Below, piece after piece: positions 36,856 through 46,069 of a DNA stretch of 64,000 bases. Each line of letters opens with the position of its first letter. The stretch's first letter is position 1. The position numbers and the translations under genes were made by a program. The notes beneath the pieces are model-generated. The model saw nothing but the letters and a program-made list of their open reading frames with translations. It made no database searches and had not been told where the DNA came from. The stretch is from Anaerolineales bacterium (lineage in GTDB: Bacteria; Chloroflexota; Anaerolineae; Anaerolineales; UBA11858), in assembly GCA_028278545.1 (NCBI GenBank), contig JANQED010000167.1, forward strand, positions 1 through 64,000, in the 5' to 3' direction.

Positions 36856-37479
36856 ATGTCACAATCATTGGTCAATGCCATCATCGCGATGAGAGAGGAG
36901 GATGCCCTGAAGATTACCAAAGAGTTAATCGAACAAGGGACGGATCCCTTCGAGGTATTGGCAACCTGCGGCACCGCTATGGAAACCATCGGTGATCGCT
37001 TCGAGAAAGGCGAAGCATTTATTCCTGAGCTTATCCTGGCCGGAGAAATGCTCAAACAAATTACCGATTTCCTGAAACCTTTGCTGGGTGATGGCAAACA
37101 GGCTGGCGATGCATTGGGCACTTTTGTGCTGGGCACTGTCGAAGGAGATATCCATGACATTGCTAAGGATATTGTTGCTTTTGTTCTCGAGATCAATGGG
37201 TTTAACGTCGTTGACCTCGGCGTCGATGTTCCACCCGCCAAGTTTGTCGAGACTGTAAAAGAAACCGGAGCCAAGATTGTCGGGTTGAGTGGTTTCCTGA
37301 CAATGGCCTACGAACCGATGAAGCTGACCGTTGAAGCGCTGAAAGACGCTGGCCTCGACGATGTCAAGGTCATCATTGGCGGCGGCCAGGTGGACGATCA
37401 GATCCGAGAATATACCGGCGCTGATGCCTTTGGAACCGACGCCATGACGGCTGTCAAGTATGCCAAGCAGTGGAATTAG
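36856..37479 (+). CDS. Corrinoid protein of the methyltransferase operon
   Basis: The 207-residue protein has the same cap plus Rossmann layout as the paralogue beyond the regulator. The cobalt-binding motif reads EGDIHDIAKD (about 96-105, ligand His100), with Ala in place of the usual Gly of DxHxxG. Downstream are DLGVDVPPAKFV, SGFLTMA and IIGGGQVDDQI. It should shuttle the methyl group between the UroD-type protein encoded next and the pterin methyltransferase. GGAG precedes the ATG. Confidence 0.93.
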   Translation: MSQSLVNAIIAMREEDALKITKELIEQGTDPFEVLATCGTAMETIGDRFEKGEAFIPELILAGEMLKQITDFLKPLLGDGKQAGDALGTFVLGTVEGDIHDIAKDIVAFVLEINGFNVVDLGVDVPPAKFVETVKETGAKIVGLSGFLTMAYEPMKLTVEALKDAGLDDVKVIIGGGQVDDQIREYTGADAFGTDAMTAVKYAKQWN

Positions 37480-37489
37480 GAGGCATGAA

Positions 37490-38758
37490 ATGACCGAAAA
37501 TACCCCAACCTTCACCCCCTCTCCGGAATTTCTGGCGCGTGAAAAACGTTTTAATGACGCTGTGAGCCTGACCAAACCCGACCGCGTGCCAATCGTTAGC
37601 CTGGCCGGTGTCTTTATTCCTCGTTATATGGGCATGACCAGCGCCGAAGCCCTGTATGATTACGAGCGCATGAACCAGGCCTGGAAAGACGCGATGGTAA
37701 AACTTAATTGGGATATGGCCCCTCTGGCATTCGTGGTCTTCCCCGGCCCAGTTATGGAACTGCTGGGCCTGAAAACTTTCAAGTGGCCCGGATTTGATCT
37801 CGGCGAGAATGCTACCTATCAATTTGTCGAAGACGAATATATGCTGGCCGACGAATATGATGAATTCCTGGCGGACCCCGGGGATTTCACCATCCGCAAG
37901 CTGATGCCGCGTATGTCGAAAACCCTGGAACCTTTGGGGATGCTGCCCCCGATCAACTGGTTTTCCAGTGGGTACACCATCCTGAACCTGGGTGCTATGC
38001 TCGCAGGTGTACCGCCGATCAGCAATATGCTGGAAACTCTGGTCAAAGTTGGGCAGGAGATGACCAAGTTCACTACCGGCCAAGCCAAGATGGTTGGTGA
38101 GTTGGCCGAGATGGGCTACCCTACCCTGGCCAGCGCCTTCACCGAAGCGCCCTTCGACTGGATTTCGGATATGTTCCGTGGTATGAAAGGCGTGATGCTG
38201 GATATGTATCGCTGCCCGGACAAATTGAAGGCAGCTATCGACGTCATGACCCCCTTCTGCATCCAATCGGCGTTGATGGTGGCCCAACAAACCGGCAACA
38301 AGCGCATCTTTATCCCATTGCACCGCGGTTCGGCGGGCTTCATGTCCGACGAGCAATATGCCGAGTTCTACTGGCCCAGCCTAAAGAAAGTCTTCATGGC
38401 CCTGATCGAGGCCGGGCTGACCCCCATGCCCTTCCTGGAAGGTGATTACACCCCCCGCCTGAAGTACCTGGCTGAGTTGCCTCCTGGAAAAGTACTGGGA
38501 CACTTCGACATCGTCGATAAGCAGAAAGTCAAAGAAATCCTCGGAGATACGATGTGTTTCTGGGGTAACGTCCCTGCCCAACTGTTAGTCACCGGCACCA
38601 CCGAACAGGTCAAGGATTATGTCAAGGAGTTGATCGACATTTTCGGTGACAATGGTGGTCTCATCGTGGATGGCGCGGTGGATGGCATTCCACCCGAATC
38701 TAAACCTGAGAACGTGGAAGCCATGACCGAAGCTGTATTCGAATATGGCGTGTATTAG
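37490..38758 (+). CDS. UroD-fold corrinoid methyltransferase
   Basis: The 422-residue protein is of the uroporphyrinogen decarboxylase superfamily, which includes methyltransferases that load or unload corrinoid proteins. It lacks the Arg pattern expected of true HemE, and sits directly between a corrinoid protein and an activase, so a methyltransferase I role is likely. I do not see the His-X-Cys...Cys zinc motif of MtaA/MtbA; in its place are GHFDIVD and CFWGNVPAQ. The methyl donor could be a methoxylated aromatic, a methylamine or another compound. AGGAGG precedes the ATG, which decides against an in-frame start 30 bases upstream. Confidence 0.88.
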   Translation: MTENTPTFTPSPEFLAREKRFNDAVSLTKPDRVPIVSLAGVFIPRYMGMTSAEALYDYERMNQAWKDAMVKLNWDMAPLAFVVFPGPVMELLGLKTFKWPGFDLGENATYQFVEDEYMLADEYDEFLADPGDFTIRKLMPRMSKTLEPLGMLPPINWFSSGYTILNLGAMLAGVPPISNMLETLVKVGQEMTKFTTGQAKMVGELAEMGYPTLASAFTEAPFDWISDMFRGMKGVMLDMYRCPDKLKAAIDVMTPFCIQSALMVAQQTGNKRIFIPLHRGSAGFMSDEQYAEFYWPSLKKVFMALIEAGLTPMPFLEGDYTPRLKYLAELPPGKVLGHFDIVDKQKVKEILGDTMCFWGNVPAQLLVTGTTEQVKDYVKELIDIFGDNGGLIVDGAVDGIPPESKPENVEAMTEAVFEYGVY

Positions 38759-38790
38759 TCAACAAACAAAATCTTAAACCTGATTGCATT

Positions 38791-38822
38791 GTCGAACCGT
38801 GGCTTGGTCGTCACGGTTCGAC
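38791..38822 (+). promoter_or_regulatory. Intercistronic hairpin before the corrinoid activase gene
   Basis: GTCGAACCGTG and its perfect complement CACGGTTCGAC form an 11-bp stem around a 10-base loop, with no T-tract. It probably lowers read-through or protects the upstream mRNA, so that the activase is made in smaller amounts than the methyltransferases. Confidence 0.65.
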
Positions 38823-38854
38823 TTGCGCGCCCTGGGACGCTCAACGACAAAACT

Positions 38855-40681
38855 ATGCCCTATCAAATCGAATTCGAACCGTTGGGTCGTAAGGGTGCCT
38901 GTCTGAGCGGAAAGACTTTGCTGGAATGTGCCCGTGCTCTAGGTGTTGATTTGGTTAATATCTGCGGCGGCGAGGGCAGTTGCGGGCGCTGTGTAATCCA
39001 GATATTGTCCGGAGATGTTTCGGCGTTGACTCAGCGCGAGATCGATCAGCTTTCGCCAACTCTCCTCGATAAGGGGTTCCGCCTGGCTTGCCTGGTTTCC
39101 CCACTGGGAGAATGCGTCGTGCGCGTCCCGCCCGAATCGTTGAGCACACCCCAGCGCACTCAAACAGAAGGTATTGAACAATTTGTCGAACCTGACCCTT
39201 TGGTTCACATTTATCAACTTTCACTCACGCCACCTTCCCTGGATGACCTGCAAGCAGATGCCGAGCGATTAATCCAAGGACTGCTTGAACAACACGGGGT
39301 AGAAGTAAACACCATCGATTTCGCAGTGGAACGCCAGTTTTCGAATTTTTTGCGGGAGCACAACTGGTTAATCCAGGTGGCCGTTCGCGGCACGGAGATT
39401 ATCCATATACAACCCGCTGCAAAACAAAAACTCCTTGGTCTGGCCGTTGATCTGGGAACCACGAAAATCGCTGCCTACCTGGTCGATTTGCAAACCGGGG
39501 AGACTTTGTGTGCACGCGGGGAAATGAACCCCCAGATTGCATATGGGGAGGATATCGTCACCCGCATGGTATATGCCCACCAGGATCCCACGCAAGCCAG
39601 ATTATTGCAGGAACTTGTGGTTGATGCCCTGAACGAGCTAACCCGTGCCTTGTGCGCGGAAGTGGAGGTAGATCCCACTTCGATCGCCGAAATGACGGTG
39701 GTTGCCAACACCACCATGCATCATCTTTTCCTGGGGCTCCCCATCTCCCAATTGATGAAAGCGCCCTATATCCCCGCGGCAGTATCCCATCTCGATATCA
39801 AAGCACGTGAGCTGGGCTTGCAGATTGCACCTGGGGCATATCTTCATCTGTTGCCCAATATTGCCGGATATGTAGGCGCGGATCATGTAGCTATGATTTT
39901 GGCAACGGGTGGGCATCAGCCTGATGGAATTACCCTGGGTCTCGATATTGGCACCAACACAGAAATCTACTTGAGCAACAATGGAAAATTGTCCTGCTTA
40001 TCCTGCGCTTCGGGGCCAGCCTTCGAGGGAGCGCATATCAAACATGGCATGCGGGCCGCCAAAGGGGCCATAGAGCACGTTCGATTCGAAGATGATGTGC
40101 TTGAATTCCAGACCATTGGGGATGCTCCCCCGGTTGGCTTGTGCGGTTCGGGTATTCTCGATGCGCTTGCGCAATTGCTGAAATCTGGGATTATCGATGA
40201 ACGCGGCAGAATGTGTGATCATCCCCGTGTGGAAGAGATCGATGGGATAAAGGAATTTGTGTTGGTCAGCGACGAGAAAGAGGCACCAGATCAACCAACG
40301 CTTACCTTTACCCAAAAAGATGTGCGAGAATTGCAATTAGCGAAAGGTGCCATTTGGATTGGGATTAAAACCTTGCTTGAAATGAATAATCTGCGCGCCA
40401 GTAATCTTGATGAGATCATCATTGCCGGTGCGTTTGGTTCATATATTGACATTCGAAGCGCTATTGCGATTGGCATGCTCCCCAATCTCTCCCTGGAGCG
40501 ATTCAAGCAAGTAGGCAATGCTGCCGGGATGGGTGCAAAGATGGCCCTGATTTCAAAACTTCAGCGCAACAAGGCTCAATTGATAGCTAACCAGGCTGAA
40601 TATATTGAACTTGCCACCGCACCGAATTTTGCCAGGTGTTTTGCCAGGTCTTTGGATTTAGGCCCCATAAAATCGAGTTAA
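38855..40681 (+). CDS. Corrinoid activation protein, RACo-like ASKHA ATPase
   Basis: The protein has 608 residues. The N-terminal [2Fe-2S] ferredoxin domain has Cys37, Cys43, Cys46 and Cys79. A linker leads to a large ASKHA ATPase domain (DUF4445) with GLAVDLGTTKIAAYLVDL and LGLDIGTNTEIYL phosphate loops and a late AGAFGSYID. RACo proteins use ATP to reduce inactive Co(II) corrinoid back to Co(I). Two corrinoid proteins nearby are its likely clients. An in-frame TTG at 38789 would put a perfect hairpin inside the coding region, so the later ATG is chosen, though its ribosome site is weak. Confidence 0.92.
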   Translation: MPYQIEFEPLGRKGACLSGKTLLECARALGVDLVNICGGEGSCGRCVIQILSGDVSALTQREIDQLSPTLLDKGFRLACLVSPLGECVVRVPPESLSTPQRTQTEGIEQFVEPDPLVHIYQLSLTPPSLDDLQADAERLIQGLLEQHGVEVNTIDFAVERQFSNFLREHNWLIQVAVRGTEIIHIQPAAKQKLLGLAVDLGTTKIAAYLVDLQTGETLCARGEMNPQIAYGEDIVTRMVYAHQDPTQARLLQELVVDALNELTRALCAEVEVDPTSIAEMTVVANTTMHHLFLGLPISQLMKAPYIPAAVSHLDIKARELGLQIAPGAYLHLLPNIAGYVGADHVAMILATGGHQPDGITLGLDIGTNTEIYLSNNGKLSCLSCASGPAFEGAHIKHGMRAAKGAIEHVRFEDDVLEFQTIGDAPPVGLCGSGILDALAQLLKSGIIDERGRMCDHPRVEEIDGIKEFVLVSDEKEAPDQPTLTFTQKDVRELQLAKGAIWIGIKTLLEMNNLRASNLDEIIIAGAFGSYIDIRSAIAIGMLPNLSLERFKQVGNAAGMGAKMALISKLQRNKAQLIANQAEYIELATAPNFARCFARSLDLGPIKSS

Positions 40682-40771
40682 TCCTGGTTGATCTCCCCAT
40701 AAAACCCAGTTCTAGCAGTGCTGCCAGGAACGTGCATACGTGATCGAGAAGACTGTCAGTGGCGTGCAGAG

Positions 40772-41392
40772 CTAAGCCGCCTCTGCTCTCAAAAGACTCC
40801 CCACAAGCTGATATACACCCAGCGCCGCGAGCACGATTGCGGATACGAGGATAAGCGCACGCCTACCACCAGGCCCAAGAAGACGTGTTGTCCCGAAAAG
40901 AAGAATAGTACCTGCCAAAACGATGACCATCGTTGCGTAGAAGGCGATGATGAGCGCCGCGGCATTCTCAGGGCTTTGCTGCCATGCTTCCAAAAAAGCA
41001 GGCCCTAGAACCAAGCTCCAGCCGAGATAGGGATGGGGGTTGAGGATGTTGATGAGTGCAGCTTGGACGAGTGTGCGCGGCACCGAGTCGTTGGTTTCGG
41101 CATCTTTCGAGGTGTGGTGCTTCCATTGCCTGAAGCTCCTCCATGCCAGGTAGATCAGGAAAACACCGCCTGCGCCCTGTAGAACTCTGCTTATCGTTTC
41201 TGGGAAGCGGGTGAGCACCAACAGCGCGAGAAGCGCAATGGGTCCATCGCTGATCAGCGGCGCGAACGACGCGGGCAGGGTGCGCTGCCAACCTTTCCGC
41301 GCAACGCTGGACAGAAGAAACGCTTGCAAAGGGCCTGGTTGAATGGCGGCCGTGAATGCGAATCCACTTCCGATGAGAATATACTCAAGCAT
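40772..41392 (-). CDS. LysE/RhtB family exporter
   Basis: A 206-residue membrane protein with about six helices and the family start AFTAAIQPGPLQAFLLSSVARKG, where the QPGP loop is typical. ALINILNPHPYLGW carries the second conserved NP motif. LysE-type proteins export amino acids or similar small molecules. The exact substrate cannot be read from sequence. It is convergent with the activase gene, and a weak hairpin (about 40709-40731) lies between them. Confidence 0.88.
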   Translation of the reverse strand: MLEYILIGSGFAFTAAIQPGPLQAFLLSSVARKGWQRTLPASFAPLISDGPIALLALLVLTRFPETISRVLQGAGGVFLIYLAWRSFRQWKHHTSKDAETNDSVPRTLVQAALINILNPHPYLGWSLVLGPAFLEAWQQSPENAAALIIAFYATMVIVLAGTILLFGTTRLLGPGGRRALILVSAIVLAALGVYQLVGSLLRAEAA

Positions 41393-41638
41393 TTATTCCT
41401 TCTTTCCGAATCTTACGCTGCGTGGCCTAAAACTTGGCTTGACCCATCTCCATATTGCATCTTTGGAGGTAAATCGAGACTGAAATCACCCTATTATACA
41501 TAGTGTTAAGGCTTTGGTAGGCCCAGCCTAGAACATCGCATTTCATGGGGATGGGACGCGACTCCATGATCTGAGTTCTGAAACTGCAATTAATGGTATA
41601 TTAGCGTAAGTTCCGGTACCAGGAGGCTCCGCAACCCC

Positions 41639-41866
41639 ATGACCCGCGATTTGCGAAAATATGCTCGTCAAACCAATGTGCAGTTGTTGGTGGGTTTTTT
41701 GCTGTTGTTATTTCTGATTGGCGATGGGTTGATATATATCTTCTACGGCCGCCAATCAGCTATCATGGGGTTGATTTGCTTGGCCGCGGGTGTTGCACCA
41801 TTATTGATTATCGGATTGGTTTTATGGGGAATGGAGTGGGTGGTCGAACGGGCGAATAAGGAGTGA
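41639..41866 (+). CDS. Small two-helix membrane protein
   Basis: The 75-residue protein begins with a short basic segment (TRDLRKYARQTNVQ). Two membrane helices follow (about 15-34 and 42-64), then a charged tail. I recognise no family. AGGAGG lies upstream. It ends a few bases before the esterase gene, so the two are almost certainly co-transcribed. A chaperone or anchor role for the esterase is possible but unsupported. Confidence 0.7.
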   Translation: MTRDLRKYARQTNVQLLVGFLLLLFLIGDGLIYIFYGRQSAIMGLICLAAGVAPLLIIGLVLWGMEWVVERANKE

Positions 41867-41869
41867 GGG

Positions 41870-42532
41870 GTGGGGGGAAAGGAGCTTGACACCCGAGCAA
41901 TCACGATTGATGACTGGTTTCTTCGTATTCGCGAGCCCGATGACGGTGGTCCGCATCCGGTAGTTTTACTGTTACATGGTTGGACCGGTGATGAAAATTC
42001 GATGTGGGTCTTTGCCTCGCGGCTGCCAGCGCATTATCTGTTGATCGCGCCGCGCGGCTTACATGAGTCACCCATTGGTGGATATAGCTGGTATCCTATC
42101 AGGGATAAATCCTGGCCAACCATGGATGATTTCCGCCCAGCGGTTTCAGCGTTGATTGATTTGATCGATAATTGGCCGGTTGCAACTGCCCCAGCAGCAG
42201 ATTTCAACAATCTTCGTTTGGCAGGATTCAGCCAGGGAGCGGCCTTGGCCTATGCCTTCACATTACTGCATCCCCAGCGGGTGCGTGCAGTGGCTGGCCT
42301 GGCAGGATTCCTGCCCGAAGGCGCTTCCCTATCCGTCCATGGGAATCCGCTCCAGGGTATGCCTGTTTTCGTTTCCCATGGCACACGGGACAAGCTCGTC
42401 CCCATCGGGCGCGCCAGAGAGGCAGTTCAATTCTTGCAAGAAGTGGGGGCAGAAGTGACCTACTGCGAATCGGATGCGGGTCACAAATTGAGCACGGACT
42501 GTTTCCGGGGGATGGAAGTTTTTTTCCGATAG
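41870..42532 (+). CDS. Alpha/beta-hydrolase, carboxylesterase/phospholipase type
   Basis: The 220-residue hydrolase has the oxyanion block LLLHGWTGDENSM, nucleophile Ser in AGFSQGAAL, Asp in SHGTRDKLVP and His in DAGHKL, in the right order and spacing. It resembles the acyl-protein thioesterase/carboxylesterase group. The start is a GTG four bases after the preceding stop. No signal peptide is seen. Substrate is unknown. Confidence 0.9.
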   Translation: MGGKELDTRAITIDDWFLRIREPDDGGPHPVVLLLHGWTGDENSMWVFASRLPAHYLLIAPRGLHESPIGGYSWYPIRDKSWPTMDDFRPAVSALIDLIDNWPVATAPAADFNNLRLAGFSQGAALAYAFTLLHPQRVRAVAGLAGFLPEGASLSVHGNPLQGMPVFVSHGTRDKLVPIGRAREAVQFLQEVGAEVTYCESDAGHKLSTDCFRGMEVFFR

Positions 42533-42614
42533 GAGGTTAATAATCCTGGTTTCTTCACGCCAAGATCTTCCAAAGAGCGTTCAGGTAATAGAATCAAAGG
42601 TGGGAAAGCGCTTC

Positions 42615-43625
42615 CTAGGATGGTCTGCCTGCCTCGTAAGCAAACTCCTCTGCCAACTGTGCTTGAACATGATTGAAAATGATCGTCAGCGGAAGATGTT
42701 GAGGGCAGGATTGTTCACAGATGCCGCAGCCCGAGCAGGAGATCAACCAGCGCATAACCTCGGATTCCCGGAAGCTGCCATCTTCGGCGCGCTGAGGATA
42801 GTGAATATCACACAAGGGGCACACGTCCAGACAGGTCGAACAATCCCCACAGCTTTCAAGCTGGTCGATTAACGCTGCAACGTTTTCGGGCAGCAACTCA
42901 GCCATTCCATTGGCAATGCGCTCGCGAGTGTTCTCGCTGCGTTGCACCAGGCGAGAGGTGACGCGCTGATGACCCTCAAGCATTTCTGCGTCGATCTCGT
43001 CTTCTGCCATAGCCGATAAATTGAGTGCCTCGGCCAGGGGCTGGCCCTGGATGGTGATCAAAGCATATTGCCGCACGGGCAGCCCGAGGATGCCGATGTT
43101 GATGTCCGCCATGGTGGCTTGGGGTGAGATGCACACTTGGCAGGCAGAGCGGTAGCGATAACGCACGATGCCGCCCTGACGGCTGAACTGCAACGCTTCC
43201 TGGGTGAGACCCTTGGGTGAGCCTTTGCGTTCAACGCGCCACTGGTACTCCTCCATCGGCAGCGTCCCTAAACAATCGACGCTCATGGTCAGCAAGTTGC
43301 CCGTGTCGAAACCGTTTTGCTTGGTCATCTCGATGAGCGTGCGCATCTCGCAGGGGCGCAACATGGCGCCAGCTTGAGGTGGTGAATCCCCTTTGAGCAG
43401 GTCGGGTATCAGCTTGGCGGCGTTGATGGGCATCAGCGGGGCAAACGGATTCAGGTTGTCCAGCCCATCGGGATCATCGATCAGATGTGGACCGGTATCT
43501 TTTGCGTGGCCGTTGGTGGGTACGACCATTCGATCTAGATCGAAGGCCTCCCAGACTGCTTTGGTGAATTCTCGAACGGTCCCTAAGGGGTCGCCTTGGG
43601 TTTTTATCATCCACTGGGTATTCAT
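42615..43625 (-). CDS. FrhB/FdhB-like iron-sulfur flavoprotein
   Basis: The 336-residue protein belongs to the coenzyme F420 hydrogenase/dehydrogenase beta subunit family. RPCEMRTLIEM (90-100) is the characteristic flavin/Fe-S motif. Two C-terminal ferredoxin-type clusters follow in CSTCLDVCPLC and CSGCGICEQSCP. Family members pass electrons between a soluble two-electron carrier or an Hdr-type partner and Fe-S clusters. The gene is the last in the Rieske/cytochrome b/HdrDE-like series, so it may feed or drain that complex. GGAG lies correctly before the ATG. Confidence 0.88.
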   Translation of the reverse strand: MNTQWMIKTQGDPLGTVREFTKAVWEAFDLDRMVVPTNGHAKDTGPHLIDDPDGLDNLNPFAPLMPINAAKLIPDLLKGDSPPQAGAMLRPCEMRTLIEMTKQNGFDTGNLLTMSVDCLGTLPMEEYQWRVERKGSPKGLTQEALQFSRQGGIVRYRYRSACQVCISPQATMADINIGILGLPVRQYALITIQGQPLAEALNLSAMAEDEIDAEMLEGHQRVTSRLVQRSENTRERIANGMAELLPENVAALIDQLESCGDCSTCLDVCPLCDIHYPQRAEDGSFRESEVMRWLISCSGCGICEQSCPQHLPLTIIFNHVQAQLAEEFAYEAGRPS

Positions 43626-43642
43626 CGTACATCTCCATTTCT

Positions 43643-43737
43643 GGAGATTGGAAATTGGAAGCCGGAATAATCCAACTTCCAACTTCTAACCTCTAACCTC
43701 AAACCTCTAACTTCCAACATCTAGCTTCCAGCCTCTA
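43643..43737. repeat. Heptad-periodic inverted repeat, copy 1
   Basis: Nine tandem heptamers (AACTTCC, AACTTCT, AACCTCT and variants; 43674-43736) are preceded by GGAGATT GGAAATT GGAAGCC GGA, an inverted version of the same unit. The element fills the gap between two electron-transfer genes, and its last unit contains the upstream gene's stop codon. Confidence 0.75.
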
Positions 43738-45630
43738 GTCACCAATCTGCTGTTCTAGTATTTCTGCGATATCCATGGCCTGCATCTGCTCGCCTATGCC
43801 CTTGGAATTGATTGCATCTTCAAACATACTTAGGCAGTAAGGGCAGGCTGTGGCGACGGTATCGGCTTGAACATCCAGCGCATCTTGCAAACGGCAATGG
43901 TTGATCCGCTTGTCGGCATCAGTCTCGATCCACATGCCGCCGCCGCCAGCACCACAGCAGAAGCTGTTCTCGCCTTGTCGCTTCATTTCAATCCGGTTGA
44001 CTTTTGCCTGATCGAGGAGTTGGCGTGGCGCCTTGTAGATATCGTTATAGCGCCCTAGGTAGCAGGAATCGTGGAAGGTAAGCTTACCTTTCAAACCATC
44101 TCCATTGGGAGAAATCACACCCAGGGTGGGGGCGACTTCTTGAAGAAGTTCGGAGTAGTGCAGCACCTCGTAATCCCCACCCATTTGAGGATACTCGTTC
44201 TTCAGGGTATTGAAACAGTGCGGACATTGGGTGACGATGCGGTTGAATTTGACTGAATCGAATATCTCGATGTTCTGCTCTGCAAATACCTGGAAGATGT
44301 ATTCGTGGCCCATACGACGGGCGGTCTCGCCGCAGCAGGCTTCGTCGAAACCGAGCACGCCGAAATCGACCCCTGCCTTGCTCAGCAAGCGCACCACCGC
44401 TTGAGCGACTTTTTTATTGCGCTCGTCGTAAGCTGCGGCGCAGCCCATATAGAGCAGCACATCGACTTCATCGCCGGGAGCTAACTCGCGCACTTCCAGG
44501 CCTTCGGCCCAGTTCAGGCGATCTTGTGGGGGCATACCCCAGGGATTGCCCTGACGTTCCATATTGCGTAAGGTGTCGCCGACAGATTTAGGCATCTCGC
44601 CGGTCATTAAGATTTGGTAGCGACGCAAATCTATCACGCGCTCGGAGGGGCGGATGAAAGCTGGGCAGCGGGTCAGGCAGGCGCCGCAGGTGGTGCAGGA
44701 CCACAAAGCTTCCTCTTCAAAGAAATGCTCGGGTAGCTCCTTCGCGCCATTCCCGTTTGTGCCTGGAGTGCCCAACGAGTCGATCATGGCATCGCGCATT
44801 TGCATCAACAGTGTCTTGGGAGAGTAATCCAGGCCGCTGAAACTTGCCGGACAGACCTCTTCGCAGCGTCCGCAGCGCAGACAGGCATCGAACTCCAACA
44901 GGTTTTGCGGCGCGAACTCGGCGACCTGTCCAACGCCCAGGATTTCAGCGGTTTCCAGGTCTTCGACTTTGGTCAGCGCGCCGTAAACCCGGCGAGGGTG
45001 CAGGATGATGTTCAAGGGAGCGTTGACCAAGTGGCGCAGCTTGGTGAAAGGGATGCTGGCGACAAAGGTCAAGCCCAGAAAAACATGCGTCAGCACAAAA
45101 ATGGGATGGATGCTGAAGGCCATCTCTGGTGTCAGGCCAGCATTGGAGAGCAATCCTGCCAACCAGTTGCCGACGAAAGAGTAGCGCGCCCATGCCGGAG
45201 CTGCTGAAATCAGGCGCATGGATTCGGTAAAGTATCCGACCAGAGGCAGCAGCGTCAGCAAGGCCAGGGCATAGTAATCATCCCAGGTGGTGGGTAAACT
45301 CTTGGGGCGTAGCACCAGCCTCCGGAAAGCAGCCATCACCACGCCCGTCAGGATGAACAGCCCTGCCAAATCCATGATGAGTTCATAGGCGAAGTACAAG
45401 CCCGATCGGGGAAAATTCTCCAGCGCAAAGGGGGTGAAGAGCGCCATCTGCATCAGATTGATGGCAGTGCCTACTACCTGGATGGTCACACCCCAGAAGA
45501 TCAGCAGATGCATGATGCCAGGATAGGCTTTTTTGAGAATACGGGCCTGAGCTATTGCGTGCAGGAAGAAATCTCGCACCGCTTCTGGCCAACTTGTCAC
45601 GCGCAATTTGTCGCTTGCAGTTGTGTTCAT
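43735..45630 (-). CDS. Membrane HdrD-like protein with fused cytochrome b-type (NarI/HdrE-like) domain
   Basis: The 631-residue protein has five or six N-terminal helices (about 20-215) with conserved His, like the heme b domain of NarI/HdrE. Two [4Fe-4S] motifs follow near residues 250 and 310 (CLRCGRCEEVCP, CTTCGACLTRCP). Two complete CCG domains come next (ACCGETARR near 429, FCCGAGGGGMW near 558). CCG domains bind the noncubane clusters of heterodisulfide reductase. The protein could move electrons between the quinone pool and a thiol/disulfide or other carrier. Its start overlaps the Rieske stop (ATGA), which ties it to the cytochrome b complex. Confidence 0.9.
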   Translation of the reverse strand: MNTTASDKLRVTSWPEAVRDFFLHAIAQARILKKAYPGIMHLLIFWGVTIQVVGTAINLMQMALFTPFALENFPRSGLYFAYELIMDLAGLFILTGVVMAAFRRLVLRPKSLPTTWDDYYALALLTLLPLVGYFTESMRLISAAPAWARYSFVGNWLAGLLSNAGLTPEMAFSIHPIFVLTHVFLGLTFVASIPFTKLRHLVNAPLNIILHPRRVYGALTKVEDLETAEILGVGQVAEFAPQNLLEFDACLRCGRCEEVCPASFSGLDYSPKTLLMQMRDAMIDSLGTPGTNGNGAKELPEHFFEEEALWSCTTCGACLTRCPAFIRPSERVIDLRRYQILMTGEMPKSVGDTLRNMERQGNPWGMPPQDRLNWAEGLEVRELAPGDEVDVLLYMGCAAAYDERNKKVAQAVVRLLSKAGVDFGVLGFDEACCGETARRMGHEYIFQVFAEQNIEIFDSVKFNRIVTQCPHCFNTLKNEYPQMGGDYEVLHYSELLQEVAPTLGVISPNGDGLKGKLTFHDSCYLGRYNDIYKAPRQLLDQAKVNRIEMKRQGENSFCCGAGGGGMWIETDADKRINHCRLQDALDVQADTVATACPYCLSMFEDAINSKGIGEQMQAMDIAEILEQQIGD

Positions 45631-46067
45631 CCCTCACCTCCAGCGCTGACATAGATGTCGCCATCTTTGATCTCGGTTTGTAGGGGGGTGAGCCCCTTGG
45701 GGGGCGGCCCGGAGATCACGCTACCATCTTGCGGATCGAAGAAACCCTCGTGACAAGGGCAGACGATCTGCTCTTTTTGGGCATCCCATTTGCAGATGCA
45801 GGCGAAATGGGTGCAGACCGCCGAGTAGGCCTTGAGTCCGGCAGCGGTGTTGATCACCAGGGCCGGGTAGCGCCCGAAGGCAACAGTGCGAGACTGGCCG
45901 ATGGGCATATCCACCTCTGGGGCAACCAGCACAGGCTCTGAGGGGGTTTCTTCCAGGTTGGGTGGGTAGAAATAAGCCACAACCGGGCCGAGGACCGCGG
46001 CCAGGCCGGTGGCAGCCAAGACTCGGTTGACAATTTTGAGGAAGTCGCGTCGGGTAATTTTGCTCAT
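45627..46067 (-). CDS. Second Rieske [2Fe-2S] protein
   Basis: The 146-residue protein has a twin-arginine signal SKITRRDFLK with an anchor helix, then a compact Rieske domain. Ligands are in CTHFAC (Cys85, His87, Cys90) and CPCHEG (Cys103, Cys105, His106). It is shorter than the Rieske protein of the aerobic operon and diverges from it in the insertions. Gene order PetB-PetD-Rieske here matches the order of a second cytochrome b complex. AGGTGAG precedes the ATG. Confidence 0.92.
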   Translation of the reverse strand: MSKITRRDFLKIVNRVLAATGLAAVLGPVVAYFYPPNLEETPSEPVLVAPEVDMPIGQSRTVAFGRYPALVINTAAGLKAYSAVCTHFACICKWDAQKEQIVCPCHEGFFDPQDGSVISGPPPKGLTPLQTEIKDGDIYVSAGGEG

Positions 46068-46069
46068 GG

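Noticed and set aside
37454-38356. 300-residue reverse frame opposite the UroD-type methyltransferase
   Set aside because: It overlaps a well-supported gene fully and has low-complexity His/Gln-rich content typical of antisense frames.
43674-43736. Heptamer array considered as CRISPR
   Set aside because: Units are only seven bases, directly adjacent and without spacers; no cas genes are present.
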